Shown one piece after another: positions 34,414-44,800 of a stretch of 64,000 nt of DNA. Location of the stretch: NCBI GenBank assembly GCA_048262715.1, contig JBLXEV010000011.1:1-64000 (forward strand), given 5' to 3'. The first letter of the stretch is position 1. Each line of letters begins with the position of its first letter. Source of the DNA: Albirhodobacter sp048262715. GTDB taxonomy: Bacteria > Pseudomonadota > Alphaproteobacteria > Rhodobacterales > Rhodobacteraceae. Below the pieces are notes generated by a model that saw nothing but the letters and a program-made list of their open reading frames with translations, did no database searches and was not told the origin of the DNA. Made by a program: the position numbers and the translations under genes.

Positions 34414-36474
34414 TTAACCCTCGATTTTTGCGAGATCCGCGACAGAGAGGCAGATCTGGCGGATTTTGGAGAGCAGGTTGAGGCGATTGCGCCGCACGAT
34501 CTCGCTCTCGGCATTCACCTGCACGGCGGTGAAGAAGGCATCAATCGGCGCGCGCAGGCTGGCCATCGCCGACATTGCCGCCGCGAAATCCTCATCCTTC
34601 ATCGCAGGCGCAATTATGGCCTCGGCCGCCTCAAGCGCGGCAAAGAGCGCGCGCTCCTCGTCGGTTTCCGCAAACTTGATCTCAGCCCCGAAGCTATATT
34701 CGACCCCGTCCTTCTCCTCTGCCTGCGCAAGGATATTGGCCGCCCGCTTATAGCCTTGGATCAGGTTTGCCCCATCCTCGGTTTTCAGCGTGGCCTCCAA
34801 AGCCTGCGCCCGCTTGACGACCAGCGTGAGATCATCATTGCCGCCCATCGCCAGAACCGCGTCGATCACATCATGGCGGATGTTTTGATCCTTCAAGAAC
34901 ACCTTCAAGCGGTCATGGAAGAAGTTGAGGAGGTCCTGCGCGTTCGCATCGGAATTGGCTTTTTCGAACGTTTCTTGCAGCGAAATCCGCAGATCATTCG
35001 TCAAAACCAGACGGATCACACCAAGCGCCGCGCGGCGCAGGGCGAACGGGTCTTTCGAGCCGGTCGGTTTTTCGTCAATCGCCCAGAAGCCGGTGAGCGT
35101 GTCGATTTTATCGGCCAGCGCCACGGCGACCGATACCGGCTCCGTCGGAACCGCATCCGACGGGCCGAGCGGCGCGTAATGGCCTTTGCAGGCCTCGGCG
35201 ACAGCCTCGGGCAGGCCTTGCGCGCGGGCATAATAGCCGCCCATCACGCCTTGCAACTCGGGGAATTCGCCCACCATCGCAGAGCGCAGATCGGCTTTCG
35301 CGACTTTCGCCGCCTGCGTAGCAAGAGCGGCATCTGCACCGACCGTCAACGCAAGCTCTGCCGCCAGCGCGGCGATGCGGGTAATGCGATCGGCTTGCGA
35401 GCCGAGCTTGTTGTGGAAAGTCACGTTGGACAGCCCTCCCGCCATACCTTCCAGCCCATCGGCCTTGACCATGCGCAGATCGTTTTCCCAGAAGAACTTC
35501 GCATCCGACAGGCGCGCGAACAGCACTTTGAGGTTGCCCTTGAGGATCGTCGCGCCGTGATCCGCGGTCTCGCGGTTCGCCACGGTGACGAAGGCCTCGA
35601 TCCGGCCCGTCTTCGGGTTGCGCACCGAGAAGAACTTCTGATGCTCTTTCATCGAGGTTTGCAGCACTTCGGGCGGCAGTCCGAGGAAATCCTCCGCGAT
35701 ATCGCCCAAAAGCACGACGGGCCATTCGACCAGACCCGCGACTTCCGCCAAAAGGCCTTTGTCTTCCACCAGTTCCAAGCCGCGCGCGAAGGCCATATTG
35801 CTGGCGTCCGACCAGATCATCGCCTCGCGCTCCGCGCTATCGAGCACGACTTTCGCGGCTTTCAACTTGATCGTGTAATCCTCAAACGAGGTCACCGAAA
35901 ATTCGGCAGGGGCCATGAAGCGGTGGCCACGGGTGGTGTTACCCGATGTGATGCCATCAACATCAAGATCAACCACTTCCGCCCCGCCCTCATCGGAGAG
36001 GATGCACAGGATCGAATGCAGCGGGCGCACCCAACGCAGGCTGCCCGTGCCCCAGCGCATCGATTTCGGCCAAGGGAAGTTGCGGATCGTCGCTTCCAGA
36101 ACCTCGGCGATGATCTCGGCGGCCGAACGTCCCGGCTTCTCGACAACCGCGAAATAGACTTGGCCTTTTTTGTCGTCGCGGATCTCCAACTGATCCAGTG
36201 TCAGACCGGTGGAGCGCAAGAAGCCCTCCAGCGCCTTTTCCGGCGCATCCGTTTTCGGGCCTTTGCGCTCTTCGCGTACGGGCTGGGACTGCGCAGTCAA
36301 GCCGTCAATCGTCAGGCACAGACGGCGCGGCGTGGAGAGCGCACCCGCGGAGGCATAGGTCAGCCCTGCCTCGACAAGCCCGTCGGTCACGAGTTTTTTC
36401 AGATCCTCGCGGGCTTTCGCCTGCATCCGCGCGGGAATTTCCTCGGAGAAGACTTCAATCAAAAGATCCGGCAT
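34414..36474 (-). CDS. glyS: Glycine-tRNA ligase beta subunit
   Basis: This is the tRNA-binding subunit of the alpha2-beta2 bacterial enzyme that charges tRNA-Gly, 686 residues. It begins MPDLLIEVFSEEIPARMQ and has the family stretches FLRSTGLTLDQLEI, MRWGTGSLRWVRPLHSI, TRGHRF, PEVLQTSMKEHQKFF and a C-terminal anticodon-type domain (DPFALRRAALGVIRL). It directly follows the stop of a small anchored protein gene that itself overlaps glyQ, so the three form one operon. Confidence 0.97.
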   Translation of the reverse strand: MPDLLIEVFSEEIPARMQAKAREDLKKLVTDGLVEAGLTYASAGALSTPRRLCLTIDGLTAQSQPVREERKGPKTDAPEKALEGFLRSTGLTLDQLEIRDDKKGQVYFAVVEKPGRSAAEIIAEVLEATIRNFPWPKSMRWGTGSLRWVRPLHSILCILSDEGGAEVVDLDVDGITSGNTTRGHRFMAPAEFSVTSFEDYTIKLKAAKVVLDSAEREAMIWSDASNMAFARGLELVEDKGLLAEVAGLVEWPVVLLGDIAEDFLGLPPEVLQTSMKEHQKFFSVRNPKTGRIEAFVTVANRETADHGATILKGNLKVLFARLSDAKFFWENDLRMVKADGLEGMAGGLSNVTFHNKLGSQADRITRIAALAAELALTVGADAALATQAAKVAKADLRSAMVGEFPELQGVMGGYYARAQGLPEAVAEACKGHYAPLGPSDAVPTEPVSVAVALADKIDTLTGFWAIDEKPTGSKDPFALRRAALGVIRLVLTNDLRISLQETFEKANSDANAQDLLNFFHDRLKVFLKDQNIRHDVIDAVLAMGGNDDLTLVVKRAQALEATLKTEDGANLIQGYKRAANILAQAEEKDGVEYSFGAEIKFAETDEERALFAALEAAEAIIAPAMKDEDFAAAMSAMASLRAPIDAFFTAVQVNAESEIVRRNRLNLLSKIRQICLSVADLAKIEG

Positions 36475-36951
36475 TTACTTCTCCGCATTCTCGTTGAGTT
36501 GATGCCATGCATAGGCACGGCCATCGGGATAAACGGCCACGACGCGGTCAATCCCCGCTTCGATGTCCCGCTCGGACAAAAACGCCACCGCATTGCCCGT
36601 TTCAAGGTCTTCGCCGATCTGGGCCGCATTGAAGCAATCGAACCAATTGGGGGCGTTCAACGGGGTCGCATCGGGGTAAACCTTGTAGGTTTCCGACAAT
36701 ATCGCCAGCGAGAGCGGCGTGGTGAAGCAACCACGGAACCGCAGCGGCGAGCTATCAGCATCGACCCCGCTGAACCCTTCCGTGAGGATCACCTCGGGGG
36801 TTTCGTCCTCGATTGTCACCATCCGGATTTCGGCAGACGGCGCGGAGGCGTCGATTGGTTTATAAAACGCGTAGACCTGCGCGTAATAAACGCCCAGCCC
36901 CGCGACCAGAGCACTTAACACGATGGCCCCTCCCACGAGTTTCCCATTCAC
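36475..36951 (-). CDS. Small membrane-anchored protein between glyQ and glyS (probable DUF6446)
   Basis: The 158-residue protein has one N-terminal membrane segment (KLVGGAIVLSALVAGLGVYYAQVYAF) and a periplasmic domain (EVILTEGFSGVDADSSPLRFRGCF, NAPNWFDCFNAAQI, ERDIEAGIDRVVAVYPDGRAYAWHQ). Its two Cys (GCF and DCF) could pair. I recall this as a Rhodobacteraceae family named DUF6446, but I cannot check. It overlaps glyQ by four bases and abuts glyS, so it is co-expressed with glycyl-tRNA synthetase although nothing suggests a role in charging. Confidence 0.75.
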   Translation of the reverse strand: MNGKLVGGAIVLSALVAGLGVYYAQVYAFYKPIDASAPSAEIRMVTIEDETPEVILTEGFSGVDADSSPLRFRGCFTTPLSLAILSETYKVYPDATPLNAPNWFDCFNAAQIGEDLETGNAVAFLSERDIEAGIDRVVAVYPDGRAYAWHQLNENAEK

Positions 36952-37895
36952 GAGATCACCTCTGCAACGGATGCGCCGCCCGCCTCAGTCAAGACAAACG
37001 CATCGGCACAGGCCTTGGCCAGCGCGCGGACGCGGCCGATATAGGCTTGGCGCTCGGTGACGGAGATCACACCGCGCGCATCGAGCAGGTTAAACAGATG
37101 CGAGGCTTTGATGCATTGATCATAGGCCGGATGCGCCATGACGATGCGGCGGCCCGCAGAATCCATCTCATCCGCATTCAAGATCCGCTCACATTCGGCT
37201 TCGGCGTCCTTGAAATGCTGCAGCAGCATATCGGTATCGGCCTGATCGAAGTTCCAGCGGGAATATTCCTGTTCGGTCTGGCGGAACACATCGCCATATG
37301 TCAGCGCAATCGGCGCATCGGGATCGTTGTAAGGCATATCCATAACGTGATCGACGCCCAGCACATACATCGCCAGCCGCTCCAACCCATAGGTCAGCTC
37401 GCCCGCGACGGGGCGGCAATCATGGCCGCCAACCTGTTGGAAATAGGTGAATTGCGAGACTTCCATCCCATCGCACCAGACTTCCCAGCCAAGGCCCCAA
37501 GCGCCCAGCGTCGGGCTTTCCCAGTCATCCTCGACGAAGCGGATGTCATGCAGGCCAAGGTCGATCCCGATCGCCTCCAATGAGCCGAGATAGAGCGCTT
37601 GCAGATCAGGCGGGCTCGGTTTGATCAGCACTTGGTATTGGTAATAGTGCTGCAGGCGGTTCGGGTTCTCGCCGTAGCGGCCATCGGTCGGGCGGCGCGA
37701 GGGCTGGACATAGGCCGCGGCCCAAGGTTTTGATCCCAACGCGCGCAGCGTGGTCGCAGGGTGGAACGTGCCCGCCCCCACTTCCATGTCATAGGGCTGC
37801 ATCACGGCGCAGCCTTTGCCCGCCCAATAGGTCATCAAACGCAGGATGATCTCCTGAAATGAGCGCGGCGCTGATTGGGAAGCGGATGGGGACAT
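36948..37895 (-). CDS. glyQ: Glycine-tRNA ligase alpha subunit
   Basis: This catalytic subunit activates glycine and forms the enzyme with GlyS. The 315-residue protein shows the class II motifs of the family: SFQEIILRLMTYWAGKGCAV, GAGTFHPATTLRALG, AYVQPSRRPTDGRYGENPNR, LQHYYQYQVLIKPSP and GLEVWCDGMEVSQFTYFQQ-like text (reads GWEVWCDGMEVSQFTYF). It is the first gene of glyQ-(anchored protein)-glyS. Confidence 0.97.
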   Translation of the reverse strand: MSPSASQSAPRSFQEIILRLMTYWAGKGCAVMQPYDMEVGAGTFHPATTLRALGSKPWAAAYVQPSRRPTDGRYGENPNRLQHYYQYQVLIKPSPPDLQALYLGSLEAIGIDLGLHDIRFVEDDWESPTLGAWGLGWEVWCDGMEVSQFTYFQQVGGHDCRPVAGELTYGLERLAMYVLGVDHVMDMPYNDPDAPIALTYGDVFRQTEQEYSRWNFDQADTDMLLQHFKDAEAECERILNADEMDSAGRRIVMAHPAYDQCIKASHLFNLLDARGVISVTERQAYIGRVRALAKACADAFVLTEAGGASVAEVIS

Positions 37896-38154
37896 GGGGG
37901 GATCCTCGGGAAAGGGCTAAAAGCACGGGCTTTCTAGGCGCGGGGCGCGCGAGGGTCAACGGGCGGCACACCTGCATGGGCTGTCGAGCGCGCATTTTCG
38001 GGGTGACGTCCCCGTTCAAACTGTTAATTTGCAGCGATTAGCGCGCGCCTTGCGCTAAAGTGCCACGCGGTTTCGCGCTCTGACACCAACTGCCGCGCGC
38101 CGAATAACCAAATGATAAGCGGTTTCGCCCGCGTTTATGACAGGATCAGTGCCC

Positions 38155-39975
38155 ATGATTTCGACCCGATTTGCCCCTGCGCGCCTTCTCAAGGCCAGCC
38201 TCGCATCGGCAACCGCGCTTACGCTGATCTTCTGCCAAGCTGCGAGCGCCGAGCCGATGTGGCTGCAAATCGAGGCGAATTCCTCGCTGGCCGAGGGGCA
38301 ACAGGCCGCGCGGGAATGGGCGGCGACGCTGCCGAATGTCTCCGGCTTTGCGATGACGACGGGGATGTATGCGATTGCGATTGGCCCGTTCGATACCCGC
38401 GAGGCCGCAGATGCGCAGCGGGTGTTGCTGCGCGGCGAGCGGGTGATCCCCTCCGATAGTTACATTACCGATGGCACCCGCTACGGCCAGCAATACTGGC
38501 CGGTGGGCGCGCAGCTCACCCTGACAGCCCCCACCGCGCCAGAGCTCGCGCCCCCCGCAGAGCTGGCACCGCAAGTCACCACACCTGCCGAGATCCCAAC
38601 TGAGTCCCTAACTGAGGCACCTACCGCCTTGGCCCCCGCCCTTCCCGACGAATCCCCCGCCGAAGCCCGCGCCTCCGAGCGCGCGTTGAACACGCAAGAG
38701 CGGATGGATCTCCAAGAGGCGCTGGCGTGGCAGGGCTTTTATACCTCCGGCATTGATGGTGCCTTCGGCGCTGGCACGCGGCGCTCAATGGCGGCATGGC
38801 AAGGCGCGAATGGCTATGAGGAAACCGGCATTCTGACCACCGCGCAACGCGCAGAACTCATCGGCGCAGTCTCAGTCGAGCGCGCGGCGCTCGGGCTGGA
38901 AACGGTGCTCGACGATGCGGCGGGGATCGAGATTGATCTGCCGCTCGGCCTCGTGAAATTCGATCACTACAACGCGCCTTTTGCGACATACGCCCCCGCG
39001 AACGACTCGGGCGTGCAGGTGCTTCTCATCTCGCAAAGCGGCGATCAGGCGCGGCTCTTCGGCCTTTACGACATCCTGCAAACGCTTGAGATCGTCCCGC
39101 TCGAAGGCCCGCGCGAACGCAACCGCAACGGGTTCAGCCTGACAGGCACCAATGACGAGATCACCTCCCATACCGAGGTCAAACTGCAAGGCGGGCTGAT
39201 CAAGGGCTTCACGCTGGTCTATCCGACCGCGAAAGCGGATCAAATGGGGCGCGTTCTGGCCGCGATGAAAGACAGTTTCAAAGCCGTGGGCAAAACCGCG
39301 ATGGACGATACGCTGGGTCAACCTTTGGGCGTGGACAAGGCTGATCTGCTGTCGGGGTTGGACGTTCGCCGCCCCGTCTTTGATCGCTCGGGCTTCTATA
39401 TCGATGCGCAAGGCGCGGTGCTGACCGCTAGCGCAGGTTTAGATCAATGCAGCCGCGTCACCGTTGACAATGCTGAGGCCAATATCGCGCTGAATGATCC
39501 GGTCGGCATGGCGGTGTTGACGCCCAAAGCCGCGCTGGCCCCCGCGATGATCGCCGCGTTCCAGACGGGAATGCCGCGCAAGGATGCCGATATCGCTGCG
39601 GCGGGCTTCTCTTACGGAGGCGCGCTCTCCAGCCCTGTTGTCAGCTTCGGCCAGTTTTCCGCCCCTGAGGGGCTGGAGGGCGAGGCCTCACAAGCCCGCC
39701 TCGCGATGCGCACCCGCGCAGGAGATGCGGGCGGCCCAGTGCTTGATGCGACAGGCGGGGTGATCGGGTTGATCTTGCCGCAAGCGGAAGACGGCTCCCC
39801 CGCGCAGATCTTACCCGACGATCTATCGCTCGCGCTGCAATCCCCCGCAATGGCGCCTGCCCTCGCTGCGGCGGGCTATGCGCCCGCGGCGGCAGAGGTG
39901 GCGGGCGCGCTCGCGCCGGAAGATCTCTCGGAGATCGCCCGCGCCATCACCGTGCATGTGTCGTGCTGGAAATAA
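38155..39975 (+). CDS. Secreted SPOR / peptidoglycan-binding / trypsin-like protein, probable pseudo-protease
   Basis: The 606-residue protein has a signal peptide ending near QAASA. A SPOR-like repeat (WLQIEANSSLAEGQQAAREW to GPFDTREAADAQRVL) is followed by a Pro/Ala linker. A peptidoglycan-binding_1 domain follows (ERMDLQEALAWQGFYTSGIDGAFG, residues 182-238), then a trypsin-like beta barrel. The serine motif reads GDAGGP at residue 523, with GCG where GDSGGP needs Ser, and the usual TAAH of the catalytic His reads TASA. It therefore looks inactive as a protease and may be a wall-binding scaffold. The ATG at 38155 has AGGA upstream. It is convergent with trkH. Confidence 0.8.
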   Translation: MISTRFAPARLLKASLASATALTLIFCQAASAEPMWLQIEANSSLAEGQQAAREWAATLPNVSGFAMTTGMYAIAIGPFDTREAADAQRVLLRGERVIPSDSYITDGTRYGQQYWPVGAQLTLTAPTAPELAPPAELAPQVTTPAEIPTESLTEAPTALAPALPDESPAEARASERALNTQERMDLQEALAWQGFYTSGIDGAFGAGTRRSMAAWQGANGYEETGILTTAQRAELIGAVSVERAALGLETVLDDAAGIEIDLPLGLVKFDHYNAPFATYAPANDSGVQVLLISQSGDQARLFGLYDILQTLEIVPLEGPRERNRNGFSLTGTNDEITSHTEVKLQGGLIKGFTLVYPTAKADQMGRVLAAMKDSFKAVGKTAMDDTLGQPLGVDKADLLSGLDVRRPVFDRSGFYIDAQGAVLTASAGLDQCSRVTVDNAEANIALNDPVGMAVLTPKAALAPAMIAAFQTGMPRKDADIAAAGFSYGGALSSPVVSFGQFSAPEGLEGEASQARLAMRTRAGDAGGPVLDATGGVIGLILPQAEDGSPAQILPDDLSLALQSPAMAPALAAAGYAPAAAEVAGALAPEDLSEIARAITVHVSCWK

Positions 39976-40011
39976 TCAGCTAGCGCCATTGGGCTACACG
40001 GCGGCACGCAG

Positions 40012-40041
40012 CGGGCGCGGGGGAAACCTCGCGCCCGTTTT
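40012..40041 (+). terminator. Terminator of the pseudo-protease gene
   Basis: An 11-bp stem beginning CGGGCGCG and ending CGCGCCCG (one G-T pair) has loop GAAA and is followed by TTTT. Confidence 0.85.
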
Positions 40042-40054
40042 CCTATTGGCGATG

Positions 40055-41503
40055 CTAGCTGCGCCAGAACCGCGGCAGGAACAACACATAGACCGAGAGC
40101 AATTCCAGCCGCCCGACGAACATCCCGAAGATCATCAACCACTTGGCCGATTCAGGGAAATTCACCACCGACCCGTTCGCCGTGATCTCCGGCCCCCAAG
40201 CGGGGCCGATATTGGCAATCGCGGTCCAGGCCGATGTCATCGCGGTCTTCGTCTCCAATCCGGTCAAGGACAGCCCGACGATCAACAGGCCAAAGGTCAG
40301 GATGAAGAAGGAGAAGAAGGCGATCACCGAGCCTGTCACATCCTCACCCACCGCCTGACCCGCATAGCGCACCCGCTCGACGCGGTGCGCCCCGTAAAGC
40401 CGCCGGATCTGGGTTTTGATCGCCTCGATCAGGATCAAATAGCGGAACACTTTCACCGAGCATCCCGTCGAGGAGGTGCAGCCCCCGATCAGCCCCGCCA
40501 TGATCAACACCATGAACGCCAGATGGCCCCATTGGGTGACATCTTCCGAGGCATATCCGGTGCCCGAGAAGGTGGAGACGACGTTGAAGGTCACCTCGCG
40601 CAGGGTCGGCCAGAAATCCGCCTCATGGCGCAGGGTTCGGTAGCCGACGATCACCGCAATGGCGTAGCCCGTCCACCGCAGATAGGCGCGCAGCTGCACA
40701 TCCCGCCACATCGGCATGACATGCCCCTGCGCGAGCTGGATGTAGCGGATGAAGGGCATCGAGGCGAGCAGCATGAAGAAAGAGGACGCATATTCAGGCG
40801 CGCCGGAATACACCCCGAAACTGGCATCATGGTTCGAGAAACCGCCCGTGCTCATCGTGGTCAGCGCGTGCATCACCGCATCGAACACCGTCATCCCCAG
40901 CAGCACATAGGCAACCGCGCAGGCCACCGTCAGCCAGACATAAAGCTTGATCATCGCGTTCGAGATATCCATCGCGCGGGGCAGAATCTTCCCGAGCGTA
41001 TCAAACCCTTCCGAGCGGAAGAACTGCATCCCCCCGACCCGCATCACCGGCAAGAAGATCATCGCGACAATGACGATCCCGAGGCCACCGAGCCATTGCA
41101 AGATCCCGCGCCACAGGTTCGTGCCCGCAGGGAGATCCTCCAGCTTCGGGAAGACGGTTGTGCCTGTCGTTGTCATCCCCGACATCGCTTCGAAATAGGC
41201 ATCCGTGAACGAAACACCCGGCGCGCCAATGATAAAGGGCAGCGCGCCGAAGGCCGGAAGCGCAAGCCAGACGCCCGAGGTCAGAACGAAACTCTGTTGC
41301 AGCGTGATCATCGCCCCGAGGCGGTTTTGCGAGGCGAGTGAGAGCAAGCCGCCGGAAAGTGTGGTGATAATCGCGGCCTCAAGGAAGTGCTGCCAGTTCG
41401 GATCACCGCGCGCCATATCCACGGCCATCGGCACCAACATAGTGAGCCCGAGCACGGCAACCAAAAGGCCAATAATATATCCGACAGGGCGCAGGTCGAT
41501 CAT
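40055..41503 (-). CDS. trkH: Potassium uptake protein, TrkH family
   Basis: The 482-residue inner-membrane protein forms the K+ channel of the Trk system, working with cytoplasmic TrkA (not in this window). Four MPM repeats with selectivity-filter glycines are seen: AMSGMTTTGTTVF, ALTTMSTGGFSNHD, TFSGTGYASE and GGCTSSTGCSVKVFR. The length matches TrkH (about 483). It starts 350 bases from pyc, which is transcribed away from it. Confidence 0.95.
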   Translation of the reverse strand: MIDLRPVGYIIGLLVAVLGLTMLVPMAVDMARGDPNWQHFLEAAIITTLSGGLLSLASQNRLGAMITLQQSFVLTSGVWLALPAFGALPFIIGAPGVSFTDAYFEAMSGMTTTGTTVFPKLEDLPAGTNLWRGILQWLGGLGIVIVAMIFLPVMRVGGMQFFRSEGFDTLGKILPRAMDISNAMIKLYVWLTVACAVAYVLLGMTVFDAVMHALTTMSTGGFSNHDASFGVYSGAPEYASSFFMLLASMPFIRYIQLAQGHVMPMWRDVQLRAYLRWTGYAIAVIVGYRTLRHEADFWPTLREVTFNVVSTFSGTGYASEDVTQWGHLAFMVLIMAGLIGGCTSSTGCSVKVFRYLILIEAIKTQIRRLYGAHRVERVRYAGQAVGEDVTGSVIAFFSFFILTFGLLIVGLSLTGLETKTAMTSAWTAIANIGPAWGPEITANGSVVNFPESAKWLMIFGMFVGRLELLSVYVLFLPRFWRS

Positions 41504-41853
41504 CGCACCTGATTGCGGCGCGGCCCCGCCCCTGTCAACCCCACGCGTGTCAGCCCCACGCCTGCTAGCCCCACCCGCGCCGCAGCGCCCCTGACGAGGC
41601 TGCGTTTGGCGGGCCTGAGTTGTTTTACCTACACGTCATCCTCTCCCTGTCGTTTCACGACATTTTCTGGGCGCTGTTGGACGGTCGCGCAACTCGGCCC
41701 TTCAAACACCTCAAATTGGTAAGCTAATCTGGGCAATTTCGACAATTTCTTCTTGCGCTGCACTGCGGCGACGATAAGCTGCGGCGCAATATCCCCGCGC
41801 GAAGACTTGGCCCACTCGAGCGCGGATCTTCGTAACGCACAGGAGACCCCGAT
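41504..41853. other. Divergent trkH-pyc intergenic region with imperfect short repeats
   Basis: This 350-base gap presumably holds both promoters. Near 41534-41580 there are three imperfect 15-16-base copies of an (A/T)(A/C)(A/G)CCCCACSC unit (tcaaccccacgcgtg, tcagccccacgcctgc, tagccccacccgcgcc). I see no gene, RNA or clear promoter. Confidence 0.5.
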
Positions 41854-44800
41854 ATGTTCCGCAAGATTCTGATCGCCAATCGCGGCGAGATCGCCATCCG
41901 CGTGATGCGCGCTGCCAACGAGATGGGCAAAAAGACGGTTGCCGTCTACGCCGAGGAAGACAAGCTGTCACTGCACCGATTCAAGGCGGATGAAGCCTAC
42001 CGCATCGGCGAAGGCATGTCGCCTGTGGGGGCCTATCTCGCGATTGACGAGATCATCCGCGTGGCGAAGCTCTCGGGCGCGGATGCGATCCATCCGGGTT
42101 ATGGGCTGCTCTCCGAGAATCCGGATTTTGTCGAGGCCTGCGCCGCCAATGGCATCACCTTTATCGGCCCGAAGGCCGAGACGATGCGCGCGCTTGGCGA
42201 TAAAGCCTCCGCACGGCGGGTTGCGATCAAGGCCGGTGTGCCCGTGATCCCCGCCACCGAAGTGCTGGGCGAGGATTTCGACGCGATCAAGAAAGAGGCG
42301 GGCGAAGTCGGCTATCCGCTGATGCTCAAAGCCTCGTGGGGCGGTGGCGGGCGCGGGATGCGGCCAATCTTGGGCGAAGACGAACTCGTTGAGAAAGTCC
42401 GCGAAGGCCGCCGCGAGGCGGAGGCCGCGTTTGGCAATGGCGAGGGCTATCTGGAGAAGATGATCATCCGCGCCCGCCATGTCGAGGTGCAGCTTTTGGG
42501 CGATACCCATGGCAATCTCTATCACCTCTATGAGCGCGATTGCTCGGTTCAGCGCCGCAACCAAAAGGTGGTGGAGCGCGCGCCTGCCCCCTATCTGTCG
42601 GAGGCACAACGCGCCGAGGTCTGCGGGCTAGCGCTGAAAATCGGCCAAGCGGTCGGCTATCAGAACGCAGGCACTGTCGAATTCCTGATGGATATGGACA
42701 GCCAGAAATTCTACTTCATCGAAGTCAATCCGCGCGTGCAAGTGGAGCATACGGTGACGGAAGAGGTCACCGGCATCGATATCGTGCAGGCGCAGATCCG
42801 CATCGCGGAAGGCGCGACACTGGCCGAGGCAACGGGCACACCCGATCAGGCCCATGTCACATTGTCGGGCCACGCGCTGCAATGCCGCGTGACGACGGAA
42901 GATCCGCAAAACAACTTCATCCCCGATTATGGCCGGATCACCGCCTATCGCTCGGCTACGGGCATGGGCATCCGGCTGGATGGCGGCACGGCCTATTCGG
43001 GGGGCGTGATCACCCGCTATTATGATAGTCTTCTGGTGAAGGTCACCGCTTGGGCCCCCACGCCCGAGGCGGCGATCCACCGGATGGACCGCGCTTTGCG
43101 CGAATTCCGTATCCGCGGCGTGAGCACGAATATCGACTTCGTCATCAACCTGCTCAAGCACCCGACCTTCCTAGATTACTCCTATACCACAAAGTTCATC
43201 GACACGTCGAAAGACCTGTTCAACTTCAAAAAACGCCGCGACCGCGCAACAAAGATCCTGACCTATATCGCGGATATCACCGTCAACGGGCATCCGGAAA
43301 CCGCAGGCCGCCCCAAACCTCCGGCCGAGCCGCGCGCCCTCAAAGCGCCCGCGCCCAAAGGCGAGGTCAAGCCGGGCACCCGCGATCTGCTGGAGGCCCA
43401 AGGCCCGCAGGCCGTCGCCGATTGGATGGCGGCGCAGACAAAGCTGCTGATCACCGACACGACGATGCGCGATGGCCATCAATCGCTGCTGGCAACGCGG
43501 ATGCGCTCTGTCGATATGATCCGCGTGGCCCCCAGCTACGCCGCCAATCTCGGCGATTTGTTCTCGGTGGAATGCTGGGGGGGTGCTACCTTCGATGTGG
43601 CCTACCGCTTCTTGCAGGAATGCCCGTGGCAGCGCCTGCGCGATATTCGTGCGGCGATGCCCAATGTGATGACGCAGATGCTGCTGCGCGCCTCCAACGG
43701 GGTGGGCTACACCAATTACCCCGATAACGTGGTGCAGTTCTTTGTCAAACAAGCCGCAGAGACGGGCGTCGATGTGTTCCGCGTGTTCGACAGCCTCAAC
43801 TGGGTCGAGAATATGCGCGTCGCGATGGATGCTGTCGTCGAGGCGAACAAGGTCTGCGAAGGCACGATCTGCTACACGGGCGATCTGCTGGATCCGGACC
43901 GCGCCAAATATGACCTGAAATACTACGTCTCGATGGGCAAAGAGCTGCAAGCCGCAGGCGCGCATGTTCTTGGCCTCAAGGATATGGCGGGGCTGTTGAA
44001 GCCCGCCGCCGCCCGCGCCCTGATCACTGCGCTCAAGAACGAGGTCGGCCTGCCGATCCACTTCCACACGCATGATACCTCCGGCATCGCCGGCGCGACG
44101 GTGCTTGCGGCGGCGGAAGCGGGCGTGGACGCTGTGGACGCGGCGATGGATGCGTTCTCGGGCGGCACCTCGCAGCCCTGCCTCGGCTCGATCGTGGAAG
44201 CCACCCGCAACACCGACCGCGACACGGGCCTCGATATCAAGTCGATCCGCCAGATCTCGAACTATTGGGAGGGTGTGCGCCAACAATACCGCGCGTTTGA
44301 GAGCGGGCTGGAGGCCCCTGCCTCCGAGGTCTACCTGCATGAGATGCCCGGCGGCCAGTTCACCAACCTCAAGGCGCAGGCGCGCTCCTTGGGGCTTGAG
44401 GAGCGCTGGCACGAGGTGGCGCAGGCTTACGCCGATGCCAACCAAACCTTCGGCGATATCGTCAAGGTCACGCCCTCCTCGAAAGTCGTGGGCGATATGG
44501 CCCTGATGATGGTCGCGCAGAACCTCACCCGCGCGCAGGTCGAAGATCCGGCCGTCGATGTCGCCTTCCCCGATTCGGTCGTCGATATGCTGCGCGGCAA
44601 TCTCGGCCAGCCTCCGGGGGGATGGCCGGCAGGCATCTCGAAGAAGGTTCTAAAAGACGAGATCCCCTCCACGGAGCGTCCGGGCAAACATCTGCCTGCG
44701 GTCGATATCGAGGCCGTGCGGACGAAAGTCTCTGCCGAGTTGGAAGGGCTGAAGGTCGATAACGAGGATCTCGCGGGCTATCTGATGTATCCCAAGGTGT

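Noticed and set aside
34291..36918. An 875-codon open frame antisense to glyS
   Set aside because: This is a shadow of glyS and its neighbour; low-complexity Arg/Gln/His-rich translation with no domain.
39878..41341. A 487-codon open frame antisense to trkH
   Set aside because: Shadow frame with His/Arg-rich sequence; TrkH motifs on the other strand are clear.
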